Source: Mimachlamys varia (taxonomy: Eukaryota; Mollusca; Bivalvia; Pectinida; Pectinidae). Taken from it: a stretch of DNA of 64,000 nucleotides. Location of the stretch: assembly GCA_947623455.1 (NCBI GenBank), contig OX392532.1, positions 3,861,001-3,925,000 on the forward strand. The letters run 5' to 3'. A program made the position numbers and the translations under genes. A model generated the notes under the pieces. It was given only the letters and a program-made list of their open reading frames with translations, was not told where the DNA came from and did no database searches. Shown here piece after piece: positions 13,401-24,180 of the stretch. Position 1 is the stretch's first letter. The number at the start of each line of letters is the position of its first letter.

Positions 13401-16400
13401 TTGTTTTTGTTGAATTCGGAGGAAAAATTTTCCAGCAGACTGTTAGCATTCCCATAGGAACAAGTTGTAGAAGAGCTAATCAGGACAGGTAACAAAAACC
13501 TTGCCTAATATTTTAATATCACTTTCAGATATATCGAAAATGAGTTGTCTATAAACAACAAAAAGCATGCTGACCGCATTGATCGTATATAATCTAGGCC
13601 TTCTGAACTTGAAATAAAGGCCAAAGCAGACTCTTTTACATCAGCTGCTTACCTCGATCTCTACTTAAACTACGACAAATATGGACAGCTTACCACTAAG
13701 CTATACGATAAACGTGATGATTTCAATTTCTGATCCTGAACTTTCCATTTCTTGTTAGTATCATCCCTGCTCCTCCAAACTATTTGGTTTACATGTCGAA
13801 GTTGATTCGATATTGAAGAGTTTGTTCTAAATATCGAGATTTTCGTGACCGATGTCGACTGCTGACAAACAAACTAACAACACAAGGATTCGAGAGATGC
13901 AGGTTGATCAAAACTATCGGTTTAATAGTAGCCATCTGTGTCTCATTGTGAAATATTCTGTATCTTATATGTATTCTAATTTTGAGAACTTGATGTTTAC
14001 GTGGATGTGAACAAGATTTACGTCGATGAAGCCGAAGACGCTTACACGTTCGGAACACCTTGTTTTATTCTCTTGTACTTTAAAAGGGGTTTCCATGTAA
14101 ATCTTTCCTTTGTTCATATTTTGCCACTGGTTTAATTGAGTTCGGATTATGATTTTGTTAACGTTTCGGTATTATCTAATGTATTTTACAATGACGTTGC
14201 ATAGGGCGTATTTGGTAGACGTCCGCTATAAACAAACTGTCTGTAATTGGTAAGTTCTTGCTTACACTAAATACTCAAGAATAACGACGCCGTCTTGTTA
14301 CCCGTTGCTAGTCCAGTGTGAGCATGCGGGATCCTGTCCTGGGTTACAATTGTACGTCAACAAGGTATGTCAATGAGATAGATAGCACTATAAATCTGAG
14401 CTCAAGGAGGCAACTACCCCAACATGAACCTGGTCTCTGGCACAAATACATAGCTAGCTTTCAGACGCACGTTCGTGTATGTCCCTGAATAATATTTCAT
14501 TTCAATAAATTTTATTGACAAAGATGTTCAAAAGTCAATGGGATTGAATAACAGGCAGAGGCCTATATACATTCTCTCCATAGGTGGCCGAAAATAACAG
14601 TAATTTAGTTTAGCAAATCAAATAAGAAAAATAATGTGAAAAGAAAAATAATTTTGTATAAACACAAAACAAATAAAATTAACAAGGGAGAAAAGTAGTA
14701 AATGTTGACAAATACAAGCACAACACAGTGTACATATACACAACACAAGCACAGTACATATACAGTACATTACAACATACATAACTCTCTATATCTTTGA
14801 TGAAACATTTATATTGTATGTTTATATACATAATGACTAAACAGCCAAAATACCTGAACAAAAGTCCACGTGCACGTATATTCTGCACAGGTCATTTGTG
14901 AATTGGACTGCCCATCATAAATATTACAAAAATACATCTGTAGTTTAATTGAATTATACAGGTGTAATCAATATTAGATATTTTACTAAGACTATAACAT
15001 ACTACTCAATTTAGGACTCATCCATCAGTCAGCTTTATGTTATGCTATTGGTGATAAAAATAACAAATTTGGAAATAGTTAAATGTACATGACATGTCTT
15101 CATGATACACATTATAAGTAATAACGTTTAAAGGGGCATCCCGCGAAAGCCTAAATGCCTATTCTTGAATATACATGGCGTCTGCACTACTAATTATACT
15201 TTCCTGTTATTCCCATATTCAAAGTCCATTCAAAATATCTATATTCACCACTTGCAAAATCGCATTCCTCGGGAAAGCCCTGATAAAAAGAGCGGGGATG
15301 ACGCCACGTGACAGGTTTTTGCCGATCGGTTTCCGACAGGGGCCATACAGGAGGTCCCCTCGCGTAATGTATACGGCTGATGAAACAGAAACAAAGTCTG
15401 TGTATAAACTTATTGAATCATATTCACATTAAAATTAGACATCAATTGCACACATACCGATATTCAAATGAAGAATAATTGTCGGCATATCGGCACCATA
15501 TATCGACACCAGGAATTATCTATATTATATTTACCTGACCGAGACCGGTACACATGGGTACGGAATACGGCCATGGTACAAACCTTTATTTATGTAAAAA
15601 GTAATATTCAGTAACCCAACTTTTCAGATGATTTTATAAAATGTATGTAGCATACATTGAAAAGTCCAAAAAAAAAAAGACATGAAATGTTTGCGATTTT
15701 TTTTTTTTTACATTTCAACGTCTTGATGATTTTTTTCAGACTATCTGTATATATATACAATGTACATTCATATTCATTTAAAATCTATACAACTTTCAGC
15801 GTCTTCACACGTTAACACGTATCACGGAATGCGAATATTTAAGTCCATACACTCATATAACGCACCACACACTAAGCATGACTACATGCATAAAATGTAT
15901 ACGTATATCAGATTTGGAACTGTTGAAACACTTATAACTACCCGTTATTAATATGCTATGATAATTCCTCTTTCTTTTACATCTTTTTCGCGTCTTGTAA
16001 AGGGACGATGACCTTTTAAAAAAAACTGCAGGAATGGAATATACATATATTATATGTATATGTTGTATAACTTTGAGTATTTTTTCCCCGTTATGTATAT
16101 ATTTCCATATCAAATTCAATACCGGGGTCGCAACCCAATGATATTGGTACCTTCACTAATTTATAGATTAGTATGAATATCACTTTTTTTTTACGCGTGA
16201 AAACATATTTTTGTATTCCTTTTGTCCAAATTGAAGCCGTATGTACCTCGGTCGCACGTCCCGTTTTACAACGTAATCAAGCGAATTTTTCTGTTATGGT
16301 ATATATTGTTTTTGAAAATGTCTTTCTATCCAGCAATTATAATTAAATCATACTGTTTTACTGGAACATCAGATTTTATGAAGGGAATATTATAAAACAC

Positions 16401-18567
16401 ACTTTTAAGTGAAATATTACGCACGCATTTATGCAACAAAAGACTGAAACAGTTTCCCCTTGGGTAGCCCCAAAACCAAATCAAAGCTTCATTTGTGCAT
16501 GTTACCGTTACACAGAGGAAATATGTAACATACACGCAATAGAGCAGGAAGTTCCTCCTTTGAATACTTCCCATCTCTCAATATGATTTCGTAACGCAGT
16601 CTTGCGTCATATTTTGACCATTCGGCAACTTTTCGCTTAGAAGTTAGGTCTTACCGTGGTGTAACGGTAATACCAGATAGAGTGTTTACAATGGAAACGG
16701 CGCTCGCTGCGCATGCGGTGGTAGGTGGAAATCCCAAACCAGGCGTCTGGCTAGACGTTTTGGAATTCCACTAGTTATTTTGAAATTATTAATTTTATGA
16801 ATACATATCAGCAAAATCCGATCGTCGTAGTTCGTAAGAATACCCACTCGATATGTGTATGTAATATTTTGAAAAAAAAAAAAAAAATAATGAAAAAAGC
16901 TTACTTTCGCGGGATGCCCCTTTAATGATATGTTAAACAACATAAAACCCACATCTATTATTTTCGTTGTTTATGCAATGACTAAGTTCAAAATTGCTTT
17001 TAAATATGCCAACAGATTCCAGTTGAATTAAAACATCCCTGAATAATGCTATAATGGATGGCATTGATAAAAACGGACAAGTTGGTTTATTACATCCATT
17101 TTCGAACTGGAAAGAAACAAGAGTTGCATAATTTGGGTCTGTATACTGGACATTTAGCTATCTGTTGTGGCGAAGATGAAGATTGGTGTTAACGTTGATG
17201 AATGTGATGGAATGAGTAATGGAAAAAAAATTCAGAGAATACCAAAGCGTCAACAAAACCATAATCCGAACTCAAAATCGATTAAACTAGAGGCAAAAAA
17301 GAATCAAGAGAAGTATTTACACGGAGACTCTCGCAAATGCACAAGAGAATAAGATGAGGTGTTCCGGAAGGGTAAGCGTCTTCAGCTTCATCGACTACAC
17401 CCGCCATGTAAATCCAAATTGTCACATCCAAGTAAACATCAAGTTCACAAAACGAGAACCGAGTATAATTGTCAATTACAACAAGTAAACACAAATGAGC
17501 ATAATCAAAAACTTCAATCTTCATATCACTTAATATATGAATATATTAAGTGATATGAAGAATATTTCTCAGTGAGACAAAGATGGCGACCATAAAACTT
17601 GCCCATACTTCTGATAAACCTGCATCTCCCGAATCCTTGTGTTGTTAGTTTGTTTGTCAGAAGTCGACATCGATAACAAAAATCACGATACCTAGAGCAA
17701 GGTCTAGAATATCGAATCAACTTCGACATGTAAACACCATTGGTTGGGGAAGCAGGGATGTTACTATCAAGAAATGGAAAGTTTACGATAGGAAAATTGA
17801 AATCATCCTGTTTATAGTATAGCTTTGTAGTAAGCTGTCCATGTTGGTCGTAGTTTAAGTAGAGATCGAGGTCAGCAGCTAAAATGAATGGGACTATTGT
17901 TGTGAACATTTTAAGTAAAGCAATATCTGTATAGTAATGATGGACCTTACCTATCTAGATCTGTATGTTAATGATGGGCCTTACCTATCTGTATAGTGAT
18001 GATGGACCTTACCTATCTGTATAGTGATGATGGGCCTTACCTATCTGTATAGTGATGATGGGCCTTACCTATCTGTATAGTGATGATGGACCTTACCTAT
18101 ATGTATAGCGATGACAGGTCCGTATGTTTCTGACAGTCGGGCACATGTCTCGTGTAGCATGGAGTCTCCCAAAACTGTCAACCATAAAAATACGCTTTTA
18201 ATCAGTACAGGACAAGATTCAAATTAAATTCATAATAAATTAATTGCATATTGACTTAAATCACTAAATCGGCTAAGATGATTAAATATTTAAAGAACAT
18301 GGCTAGAAAATTGTGTTTTTTTATTTTCAAATGAAATTTGTTTATACATACGACTGTAGTTGCCGACCAATGGCAGAGCTAGCGGTCCCGGCGGGAGGCG
18401 GTACCTGGTCCTTTTTATCAACCAATAGGCCGCAAGACCTGCACTAACGCCGACCAAACCGGAAGTAGTATTGACCCTGTTCCACACTATTGCCAGCATG
18501 TCCTTAGTGTGATTTAGACCCTCTAGAAATTGTTCTTTGAACCCGATCATGTCTTTGAATAGAATAT
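7118..18567 (-). CDS. Cytochrome P450, clan 2 (CYP1/2/17-like), P450-A, ten coding exons
   Basis: A heme-thiolate monooxygenase, expected on the ER membrane and fed electrons by NADPH-P450 reductase; the substrate cannot be read from sequence. The joined exons 18550-18352, 18174-18097, 12505-12407, 12107-12014, 11666-11508, 10722-10511, 10056-9928, 8762-8658, 8173-8039 and 7464-7118 give 518 residues with frame kept at every GT-AG junction. Landmarks: hydrophobic anchor about 29-45; proline hinge RLPPGP from 51; C-helix WKLHR (W145, R149); I-helix AGLETSR from A324; K-helix EVMR (E381, R384); PERF 436-439; heme motif FSVGKRVCIG with Cys463. Length is normal for microsomal P450s. The start ATG (18550) lies 17 bases inside an exon with a good acceptor, so a leader exon should lie upstream. 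Intron 2 (5.6 kb) carries several element insertions. The subfamily is not assigned. Confidence 0.93.
8039..8173 (-). CDS. P450-A exon 9 (K-helix)
   Basis: Codes residues 360-403, including ExxR (EVMR, 381-384) and the conserved TVAPLGIPH stretch that follows. The donor is GTAAGTA and the phase is 1 at both ends. It is the most conserved exon against P450-B: about 31 of 44 residues match by eye. Confidence 0.95.
8658..8762 (-). CDS. P450-A exon 8 (I-helix)
   Basis: Codes residues 325-358. Together with the split Ala324 it forms the oxygen-binding I-helix motif AGLETSR and the following TLTWALLYLAGHPEVQ. The donor is GTATGT, the same class of donor that is amplified in P450-B. Phase is 1 at both ends. 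Confidence 0.95.
9928..10056 (-). CDS. P450-A exon 7
   Basis: Codes residues 282-323, a charged segment (MARKEAEEEGDAELL) leading to DIFF before the I-helix. The acceptor is tgtctgttttag and the donor is GTAACT. Length matches P450-B exon 7 exactly. Confidence 0.93.
10511..10722 (-). CDS. P450-A exon 6
   Basis: Codes residues 211-280, from YKFND to FNA. The acceptor is tttttcag and the donor GTAAAA. It enters at phase 2 and leaves at phase 1. Its 212 bp equal those of P450-B exon 6. Confidence 0.93.
11508..11666 (-). CDS. P450-A exon 5
   Basis: Codes residues 158-209, including PFTPHAYID and the CFKK end. The donor is GTAAGT after a GT that belongs to the split Val210. About 26 of 52 residues match P450-B exon 5. 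Confidence 0.93.
12014..12107 (-). CDS. P450-A exon 4 (C-helix)
   Basis: Codes residues 127-156 with the heme-propionate-contacting WxxxR motif intact (W145, R149 in PTWKLHRK). It enters at phase 1 and leaves at phase 2. Confidence 0.93.
12407..12505 (-). CDS. P450-A exon 3
   Basis: Codes residues 94-125 (PLKMVVLN to VTAS), the segment before the C-helix, with FANRP as expected for clan 2. The donor is GTAAGTG. Confidence 0.93.
13195..14190 (+). pseudogene. Relic of the RT-encoding element, copy 2 (the most complete order)
   Basis: It lies antisense inside P450-A intron 2. A short frame with KYTEEDI (13350-13370) is followed by decayed RT sequence at 13400-13480, where an IPIGTS-like remnant of the usual IPMGT motif can be read. 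Then come the SAxYLDLYLNYD-type part (13640-13780), the LTNKLTTQGF part (13790-13930) and the family 3' region (13970-14190). The family is an RT with an IPMGT motif that I would place near Penelope-like elements; this is uncertain. Frameshifts and stops make it non-functional. Confidence 0.65.
15132..16921. mobile_element. Non-autonomous TIR element with TTAA target duplication (piggyBac-type)
   Basis: The ends are perfect 18-bp inverted repeats, AGGGGCATCCCGCGAAAG at 15132-15149 and its complement at 16904-16921. TTAA flanks both sides (15128-15131 and 16922-16925). TTAA duplication is the signature of piggyBac-superfamily insertion. The 1.79-kb interior has no transposase-like frame. Its largest frames (15175-15432, 15853-16119, 16326-16574) show no known domain, so I read it as a non-autonomous derivative. 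It lies in P450-A intron 2. Confidence 0.85.
17225..17925 (-). pseudogene. Relic of the RT-encoding element, copy 3, with a long readable RT segment
   Basis: A 127-codon frame at 17909-17526 reads the C-terminal part of the RT region: DLDLYLNYDQHGQLTTKLY, then DDFNFPIVNFPF, SNIPASP, LIRYSR and KFYGRH. The family 3' region follows at 17525-17225. At the junction lies a perfect 20-bp inverted repeat around tgaa (17518-17561). The fragment lacks the catalytic RT core and is dead. It lies in P450-A intron 2, in the same orientation as the gene. Confidence 0.75.
17518..17561. repeat. Perfect 20-bp inverted repeat with a 4-base loop
   Basis: Left arm tcttcatatcacttaatata and right arm tatattaagtgatatgaaga are exact reverse complements around tgaa. 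It lies exactly where the RT part of relic copy 3 meets its 3' region. Confidence 0.9.
17940..18100 (-). repeat. 28-bp array repeating the end of P450-A exon 2 and its splice donor
   Basis: On the minus strand the true exon end and donor, ATAG|GTAAGG (donor GTAA at 18096-18093), are followed by five more copies. Their donors are at plus 18065, 18037, 18009, 17981 and 17947. Spacing is exactly 28 bp for the first four, then 34 bp. Each unit keeps ATAGGTAAG and the catcatcactatacag linker. Confidence 0.95.
18097..18174 (-). CDS. P450-A exon 2
   Basis: Codes residues 68-92, ending YGPVIAIHI with Gly93 split across the junction. The YGPV motif matches the usual A-helix/beta-1 region. The acceptor is gttgacag. 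Its donor is the first of six tandem copies. Confidence 0.93.
   Translation of the reverse strand, partial: FWETPCYTRHVPDCQKHTDLSSLYI
18352..18567 (-). CDS. P450-A first coding exon
   Basis: Codes residues 1-66 from the ATG at 18550-18548: a polar N-terminus, a hydrophobic anchor (GLVGVSAGLAAYWLI), basic stop-transfer residues and the PPGP hinge. The donor after the first base of codon 67 is GTATGT. The 17 bases before ATG follow an atttacag acceptor at 18568, so the 5' UTR continues in an upstream exon. Confidence 0.88.
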
Positions 18568-18629
18568 CTGTAAATATATCAAAATATGGAATTAATATTC
18601 ACATAATTTCAAAACATATATGAATAATT

Positions 18630-19200
18630 TTTTTAGAGAACACTGAAGCGTCAACAAAATCATAATCCGAATTCAAAATCGATTAAACCAGGGGCAAAAT
18701 ATGAACAAAAATATGAAAGATCCACATGGAGACCCGTATAAATGTAAAAGAAAATAAGACCATGCGTTCCGAAAGAGTAAGCGTCTTCTGCTTCGTCGAT
18801 GACTCCCTCCAAGAAAATCTTTGTCACACCCAAGACATCCAACATCAAGTCATCAAAATGAGAACCGAGTCATTATAGTTAATCACATTAAGTTAATATT
18901 AACACACTAATGAGCATACTCAAAAACGCCCATTTTCATATCACTTAAAGATAAAGAATAAATTTTAATTGAGACAAAGATGGTGACCAAAACACTGCTT
19001 GTGTTGTTAGTTTTTTTGGTCAGCAGTCGACATCGATCACGAAAGTCTTGATATTTAGAGCAAGCCCTAGAATATCGATTCAACTGCGGTATGTAAACAT
19101 AATAGTTTAGAGAAGCAGGGATGTTACTATAAAAAAACGAAAGTTTACGATCGGAAAAATGAAATCGTCACGTTTATTGTATAGTTTATTAGTACACTGC
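18630..19200 (-). pseudogene. Relic of the RT-encoding element, copy 4
   Basis: The 3' region (18630-18950) and the RT 3' part (18975-19200) match copy 3 in the same order and orientation. A 62-codon frame at 18848-18660 repeats the phrase DEAEDAY seen in other copies. It lies just upstream of the P450-A ATG exon. Confidence 0.65.
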
Positions 19201-19230
19201 CTATGTGTCTCGCACGCATATATATGTTTA

Positions 19231-19352
19231 CGTCTGTATATATCGGTCTTATGTGTGTAAGTATATCACGTGGTATGTATGTGAGTAAGCACGTCTGTAT
19301 ATATCGGTCTTATGTTTGTAAGTATATCACGTGGTGTGTATGTGAGTAAGCA
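19231..19352. repeat. Two tandem copies of 61 bp
   Basis: The block cgtctgtatatatcggtctt...gtatatcacgtggt...gtgagtaagc occurs at 19231 and again at 19292 with few differences. It lies directly before the TA-flanked TIR element. Confidence 0.9.
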
Positions 19353-19368
19353 AGAGTGAGGAAGACTA

Positions 19369-21155
19369 CCCTTACAGAAATATTGAGTTTCTGGAACACT
19401 ATTGCTGCGATAGCGCCGCAATGTTGCGGCGATATCACCGCATGTTCAGATTTCGTATGCAAATTAGGTTTCTGGCGATATCGCCAGAATATCACCAGAA
19501 TGTTCTGGTGAAGTTGTGGCAATATTGCGGCGATGTTGTGGTGATATAGCCAGAATTTTCTGGTGCAGTTCCCGCGATATTGTGGTGATATCGCCATTGA
19601 TATCGCCACAACTAGTGTTCTGGTGACATTGTGACCCATCTGATATATATGTCTTGATATGCAAGATTTGAATTCCCACGATAAGAAATTTTGACATTGT
19701 TGTTGTAGTGTTGTGGAGTATATATTATCAAGTTTTTAGATAGTAATTCATATTTTTATTGATCAGGGACTGGTTACAAAGCTCAGCTCATATAAAAATC
19801 TCACTATCTGATAAATGTATGTTTGTTAGTAACATGTGTCAAACCTGTATATGCAATTAATTATCAATAACATTAATATGATGCATATTATTTGTAACAA
19901 GCTTTACCGAACATAATCTTACAGTGTACGTGAATGAAAAACGTATACGTATCAGCTGTACGTTTTTGTTTTCCGAAAGCACTGTCAACTCAACCGCGGC
20001 TGAAATTTGCGCTTCCGTTGACGGTTCTATTTTTATACGAGCAATCACGTGATTTTTTTCGAATCATGTGACCACTATCCTGCTCCTGGTTCCGTGCCGA
20101 TTCGCAAGAAAACATAAGAAATGTTTTTTTTCAACATAGAAAACGATACTAAAAATATAACTATGGTACTGATGTGTTCAGTAATAAATGTTGATATTAA
20201 ATAAATATGTAATTGCTTGATAATCTAAACTGTTAAGGTTAAAAAAATTATAGAAAATGTTTCATGTCGTACCATGTTGAGATTCCTATAATTAGTCGAA
20301 TGGCGGCGGCAAAATTGAGCAGTCGAGCACCAAATTTAGCGAAAAATGCCGTTTTAGGGTACTTTCCGGTAAATTGACACAACTGAGACCCTGATTTTCC
20401 TTCTTAGAATAACATTTGCCTTCAGGAAATGTATCTCATTTAGAAATTGGTCCAAACACAAGCTAATTATTATTATTATGTAAGATTATGTTTTAATTAT
20501 ATGATGAATTTTATACGAAATGGTTCTTTGAAAGCAGCATTGAACTTTTGTATAGAAATTCTTCAGCAAGCCCTAAATCAAATTCTGGTAGTAGCATTGT
20601 GTATGTTAACATGACATGCACTTAACATATTAATACAGTTTATTTACGATGTTACATGTTTTGTGATCATTTATTACACAAAATAAAGAAGAAAACTTAT
20701 TCTATACTACCTTTTAAGGCTCAAGAATGCTGTCATTTTATCCAAAACATACTAAAGCCTTCGTATTTCACCAACATTTCCCTTTTACCACGAGCTCTCC
20801 TTATCACACATCGGCAATTTGCATTTTTTGAATTTGAGGGTCAAGGATGTTAAAGATGGTCACGGGAAATTCTTATCTGTGGTGCACTTCTGGCGATATT
20901 CTGGCAACATTCTGATGATATGGAGAAGTGTGCCAGAACATCACCAGAAGTTTTCAATCTGTGGTGTACTTCTGGCGATATTCCGGTGACGTTCCGGCGA
21001 TATGAAGATGTGTGCCAGAACATCACCAGATTATCACCGCTAGCGGCGATAGTTGGTGCACTTCTGGCGACATGTTCTGGCGAACTGATTTGATCGCCGC
21101 GATATTGCCGCAATATTGCAGCGATATCGCTGCACACTTTCTGCTTCTGTAAGGG
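19369..21155. mobile_element. TIR element with TA target duplication and dense subterminal repeats
   Basis: Inverted termini CCCTTACAGAA (19369-19379) and TTCTGTAAGGG (21145-21155) are each flanked by TA (19367-19368 and 21156-21157), as expected for a Tc1/mariner-like or related TA-inserting element. Both subterminal zones (about 19385-19630 and 20870-21140) are packed with short variants of tggcgatat(c/t)gcc and ccagaac/gttctgg, many of them palindromic. I see no transposase. The centre (19890-20500) is shared with 41500-42240, so it carries or has captured a second repeat. Confidence 0.7.
19890..20500 (+). repeat. Dispersed repeat, copy 1 (second copy at 41500-42240)
   Basis: Long matches to 41500-42240 in direct orientation include ctttaccgaacataatctta, cagctgtacgtttttgtttt, ggttccgtgccga, atggcggcgg and the attattattatgtaagatta end. 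I recognise no coding sequence. Confidence 0.8.
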
Positions 21156-21752
21156 TAAGCGTTCATGCGAGAAACAACGTGGACTTGTTATTGTCCACTT
21201 GTCGGGTAGTTTTACACCCTTTCCAACAGAAGTTGATCAATGTGGGAAGCCCAGACAGCAGACTGGGGTAAGTATTCTTTCTATCATCCGTAATTTATTG
21301 TTGAATGGTTATTATAATGCCATATTTATTGTGTCCCAGTTACCGGTCAAGCCATCTATCTATCGATGCGGTTCAGCCATGCGGAACTATTTGGTCTAAT
21401 TATAATATATTACTAGAAATATTCATTGTATATCTATAATTTGACTAGGTATAAGGAAGTTCATTGTTATAATTATGTCAATTTCAAGTTATAACCGTGG
21501 TTTTGTCCGAGTTAAATTTGAATGGAAGCCCTGAGTGGTCATTATGTTTGTATGTGATAGCGTGAATGCGCGCAGGTAAAAAAATCTACGGAAGGCCGTA
21601 GCTAGCGTCCGGTGTATGATTGTGGTAAACTATAAATATTGGAATAACAGTTATTTATGCAAATTTTGGAAACGCATCTAAGATTATAATATGTTAACAA
21701 CATTTTAGGATTCATTATTCTTAATATCAGTAATTATCTATTTTTTAAATTC

Positions 21753-21985
21753 TAGATACGTACCGTTGGTTACTCAGCAGCTAGTATTTCCCATGGATAC
21801 TGGCGTGAACGTCTTTATTACGTAAATACTGTAACACCACACGAGTCTGGTTATTCACCAATACGTTGATCAAGTCGACACCTGTCTAAGCCTAAGCATT
21901 GTGACACATTCATACCTGTGTATATTTTTTTTAGCTATATATAGCACAGAACTGCCGGTAACCTTTCAATAAGGTCACCTTAGTA
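21753..21985 (-). promoter_or_regulatory. Candidate P450-A leader/promoter region, copy 1
   Basis: It is almost identical to 23958-24180. Read on the minus strand, a TATATATAG box (about 21940) is followed by about 150 bases ending CAACG|GTACGTATC, a good donor. P450-A needs an untranslated exon somewhere upstream, and this is a candidate by position, strand and signals. It may instead be an unrelated duplicated repeat. Confidence 0.3.
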
Positions 21986-22009
21986 TGGGAAAATCAAGCC
22001 ATCCCAATA

Positions 22010-23950
22010 GTACACTGTTTGCTTACATAAACATTGAATATGTATAACGTGTATAACAGCAAATATTGTTGTGATAGTTACATACTGATACATATAATGG
22101 GTACAATATACTTTTAAAAATGAAAGTCCATGCATACTTTTAACTTGTATTTGCTATAATACTATTACAATACAAATCACTGGCGTGCCATTCACAGGGG
22201 ATCTGTGATCTAACACAAGCGTGACACAAATAAGTTGATTGGTCAGTAAATGCACCTGGATAAGACAGGCAGCAATTTACCTTTATAGTGCTATATACTG
22301 ACATCAGTCAGGACGACGAAACCCGTACGGGAGTCATAAAAGCGATACGCACGCGCGGCCGTAAACTAAGCAACCAACTTTATATTTTATATACCACTTT
22401 AACGAAACAATTACCAGAATTAATTTATATCCCAAAATGATTTTCGCAATTTAAGCTATGTAAAAAGCCATATATATATGCGTATTTGTTTTCTAAGTCC
22501 CTGGTTGTATGGTTATATGTGTGTTATTCAAAGAAACTAACTGAATAATATTTTTTTTTTTTGGGGGGGGGGGGGGTTCGTCCAGGGTGTCTATTTCCGA
22601 GTTACAACAAGAAGTCTTTTAATCTTTTAATATGATCATTAATGTGAGCTTTAGATATAGAGGATATTCAATGGTTTGCCGTTTAATATCGAATATATTT
22701 CTCGAGTATGGCAGTTTTTTTTTTATATTTTCACGAGTGCAAGATATTGCTGATATTAATGGCATAAATCCCTCTTTTGGCAAATTCGACTTAATGTAGT
22801 GTCGAGTCGATGGTGCATCTTGCCTGTTTGTTCGATCAGGCTTAAAAGTAGAATTTCTGCAACACTGTCAAAAACCTCATGGAGTTTCGACGCTAGTTTC
22901 CACAGGTCATCCGGAACATGTTTTGTTTGAGTAATTTGCAGAGTTCGAAATGGAGCCCGAGGAAGTGAATACAACGTTAACCTGACATGGTGTACATCTA
23001 ATGGTCTTTTTTAACTATTCATCAGATCTTCAAACTTCACGTGGTATTCCGTCGGACTATTGTAATGACGATGTCCATGACTACGATGGCGTCTCCTTTG
23101 AGGAGTAAGACGTTACATTTGTTGGCTGTATCCAGGACTCAATCAGTTTCCCACTGAATCTATACGATCATTTCATTCATATGTCATAGCAGTGCCAAGA
23201 AGTCAAATATGGTGTTCCTCATGCTGTGTACGATACGAATTTCGATACGAATTGCAATTAGTTCAACTATTTATAAGCTGTACTTGTGAAAATGTATTGC
23301 CGTAAAACACATGACATTTATTTCACTCTCGTTAATCATTCTTAAAAATTACAAAAGACACTCGTTGTGTAACCTTTATGACAAAAGCCAGCGTGACAAT
23401 CAATTTGTCATGACAACAGCTAACCCGATGGTTGACCTTACATTTACATGGACCTGGTCCTGCATAAATCTAACGATGTTTGAGATCTCGGGTTTGTATA
23501 AATATATCCCGCATGTTACCTAATGTCGGGATGAATACATCAATTCTAATCGATATTCTACAGCGGGGTGTATACAAAGCCAGAGAGCAGGTGTAGCCAA
23601 TACACAGCAGTACAGTCAGCTTGCTGGAATTGTTGTAGAAACTTATTATAATATATATGTTTGTAAGATTCATCTGAACTCATGCTATTTTTCACTGAAT
23701 ATCTGGCTATTTTGAGCCATAGTTTGTTGCATCATCTGAACATTACGCTTATTTAGAGTAATCACCGGAACAAGAATCACAATGATCCGCAGAAGTTTTC
23801 TTATGAAGCAATATGCCTTTTTCTAATCTCAGAGGCAATGATATGACTTTATCCTATAGCAATACCAGATGACAACAATTTAAAAGTATCTAATACCTTA
23901 TTTTGGAATATATTTGTCTATAAATTAGAGACAATGGTAAACTATCCATT
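22010..23950. other. Intergenic, largely unexplained
   Basis: It contains a T/G homopolymer run near 22550-22575. On the minus strand at 23140-22756 there are stretches that look weakly protein-like, for example NVLLLKGDAIVVMDI and then LWKLASKLHEVFD, interrupted by stops. They could be a decayed coding fragment of an unrecognised family. Nothing else is visible. Confidence 0.3.
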
Positions 23951-23957
23951 TCTTACA

Positions 23958-24180
23958 TTCTAGATACGTACCGTTGGTTACTCAGCAGCTAGTAGTTTCC
24001 ATGGATACTGGCGTGAACGTCTTTATTACGTAATACTGAAACACCACACGAGTCTGGTTATTCACCAATACGTTGATCAAGTCGACACCTGTCTAAGCCT
24101 AAGGTTTGTGACACATTCATACATGTGTATATTTATTTCATCTATATATAGCACAGAACTGCAGGTGACCTTTCAATAAG
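23958..24180 (-). promoter_or_regulatory. Candidate P450-A leader/promoter region, copy 2
   Basis: This is a direct copy of 21753-21985, 2.2 kb further upstream of P450-A. It keeps the tctagatacgtac donor end and the ctatatatagcac box. Differences are scattered substitutions and 1-base indels. The function is inferred, not shown. Confidence 0.3.

Larger units (their letters stand above)
12506..18096 (-). other. P450-A intron 2, expanded by repeats
   Basis: At 5.6 kb this is by far the longest intron of the gene, and its length is largely explained by insertions. They are an RT relic (13195-14190), the TTAA-flanked element (15132-16921), another RT relic in the opposite orientation (17225-17925) and the donor array (17940-18096). 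I recognise no extra coding exon inside. Confidence 0.8.

Noticed and set aside
17940..18100. CRISPR-like array
   Set aside because: Units are contiguous with no unique spacers, the genome is eukaryotic, and the repeat is plainly an exon end with its donor.
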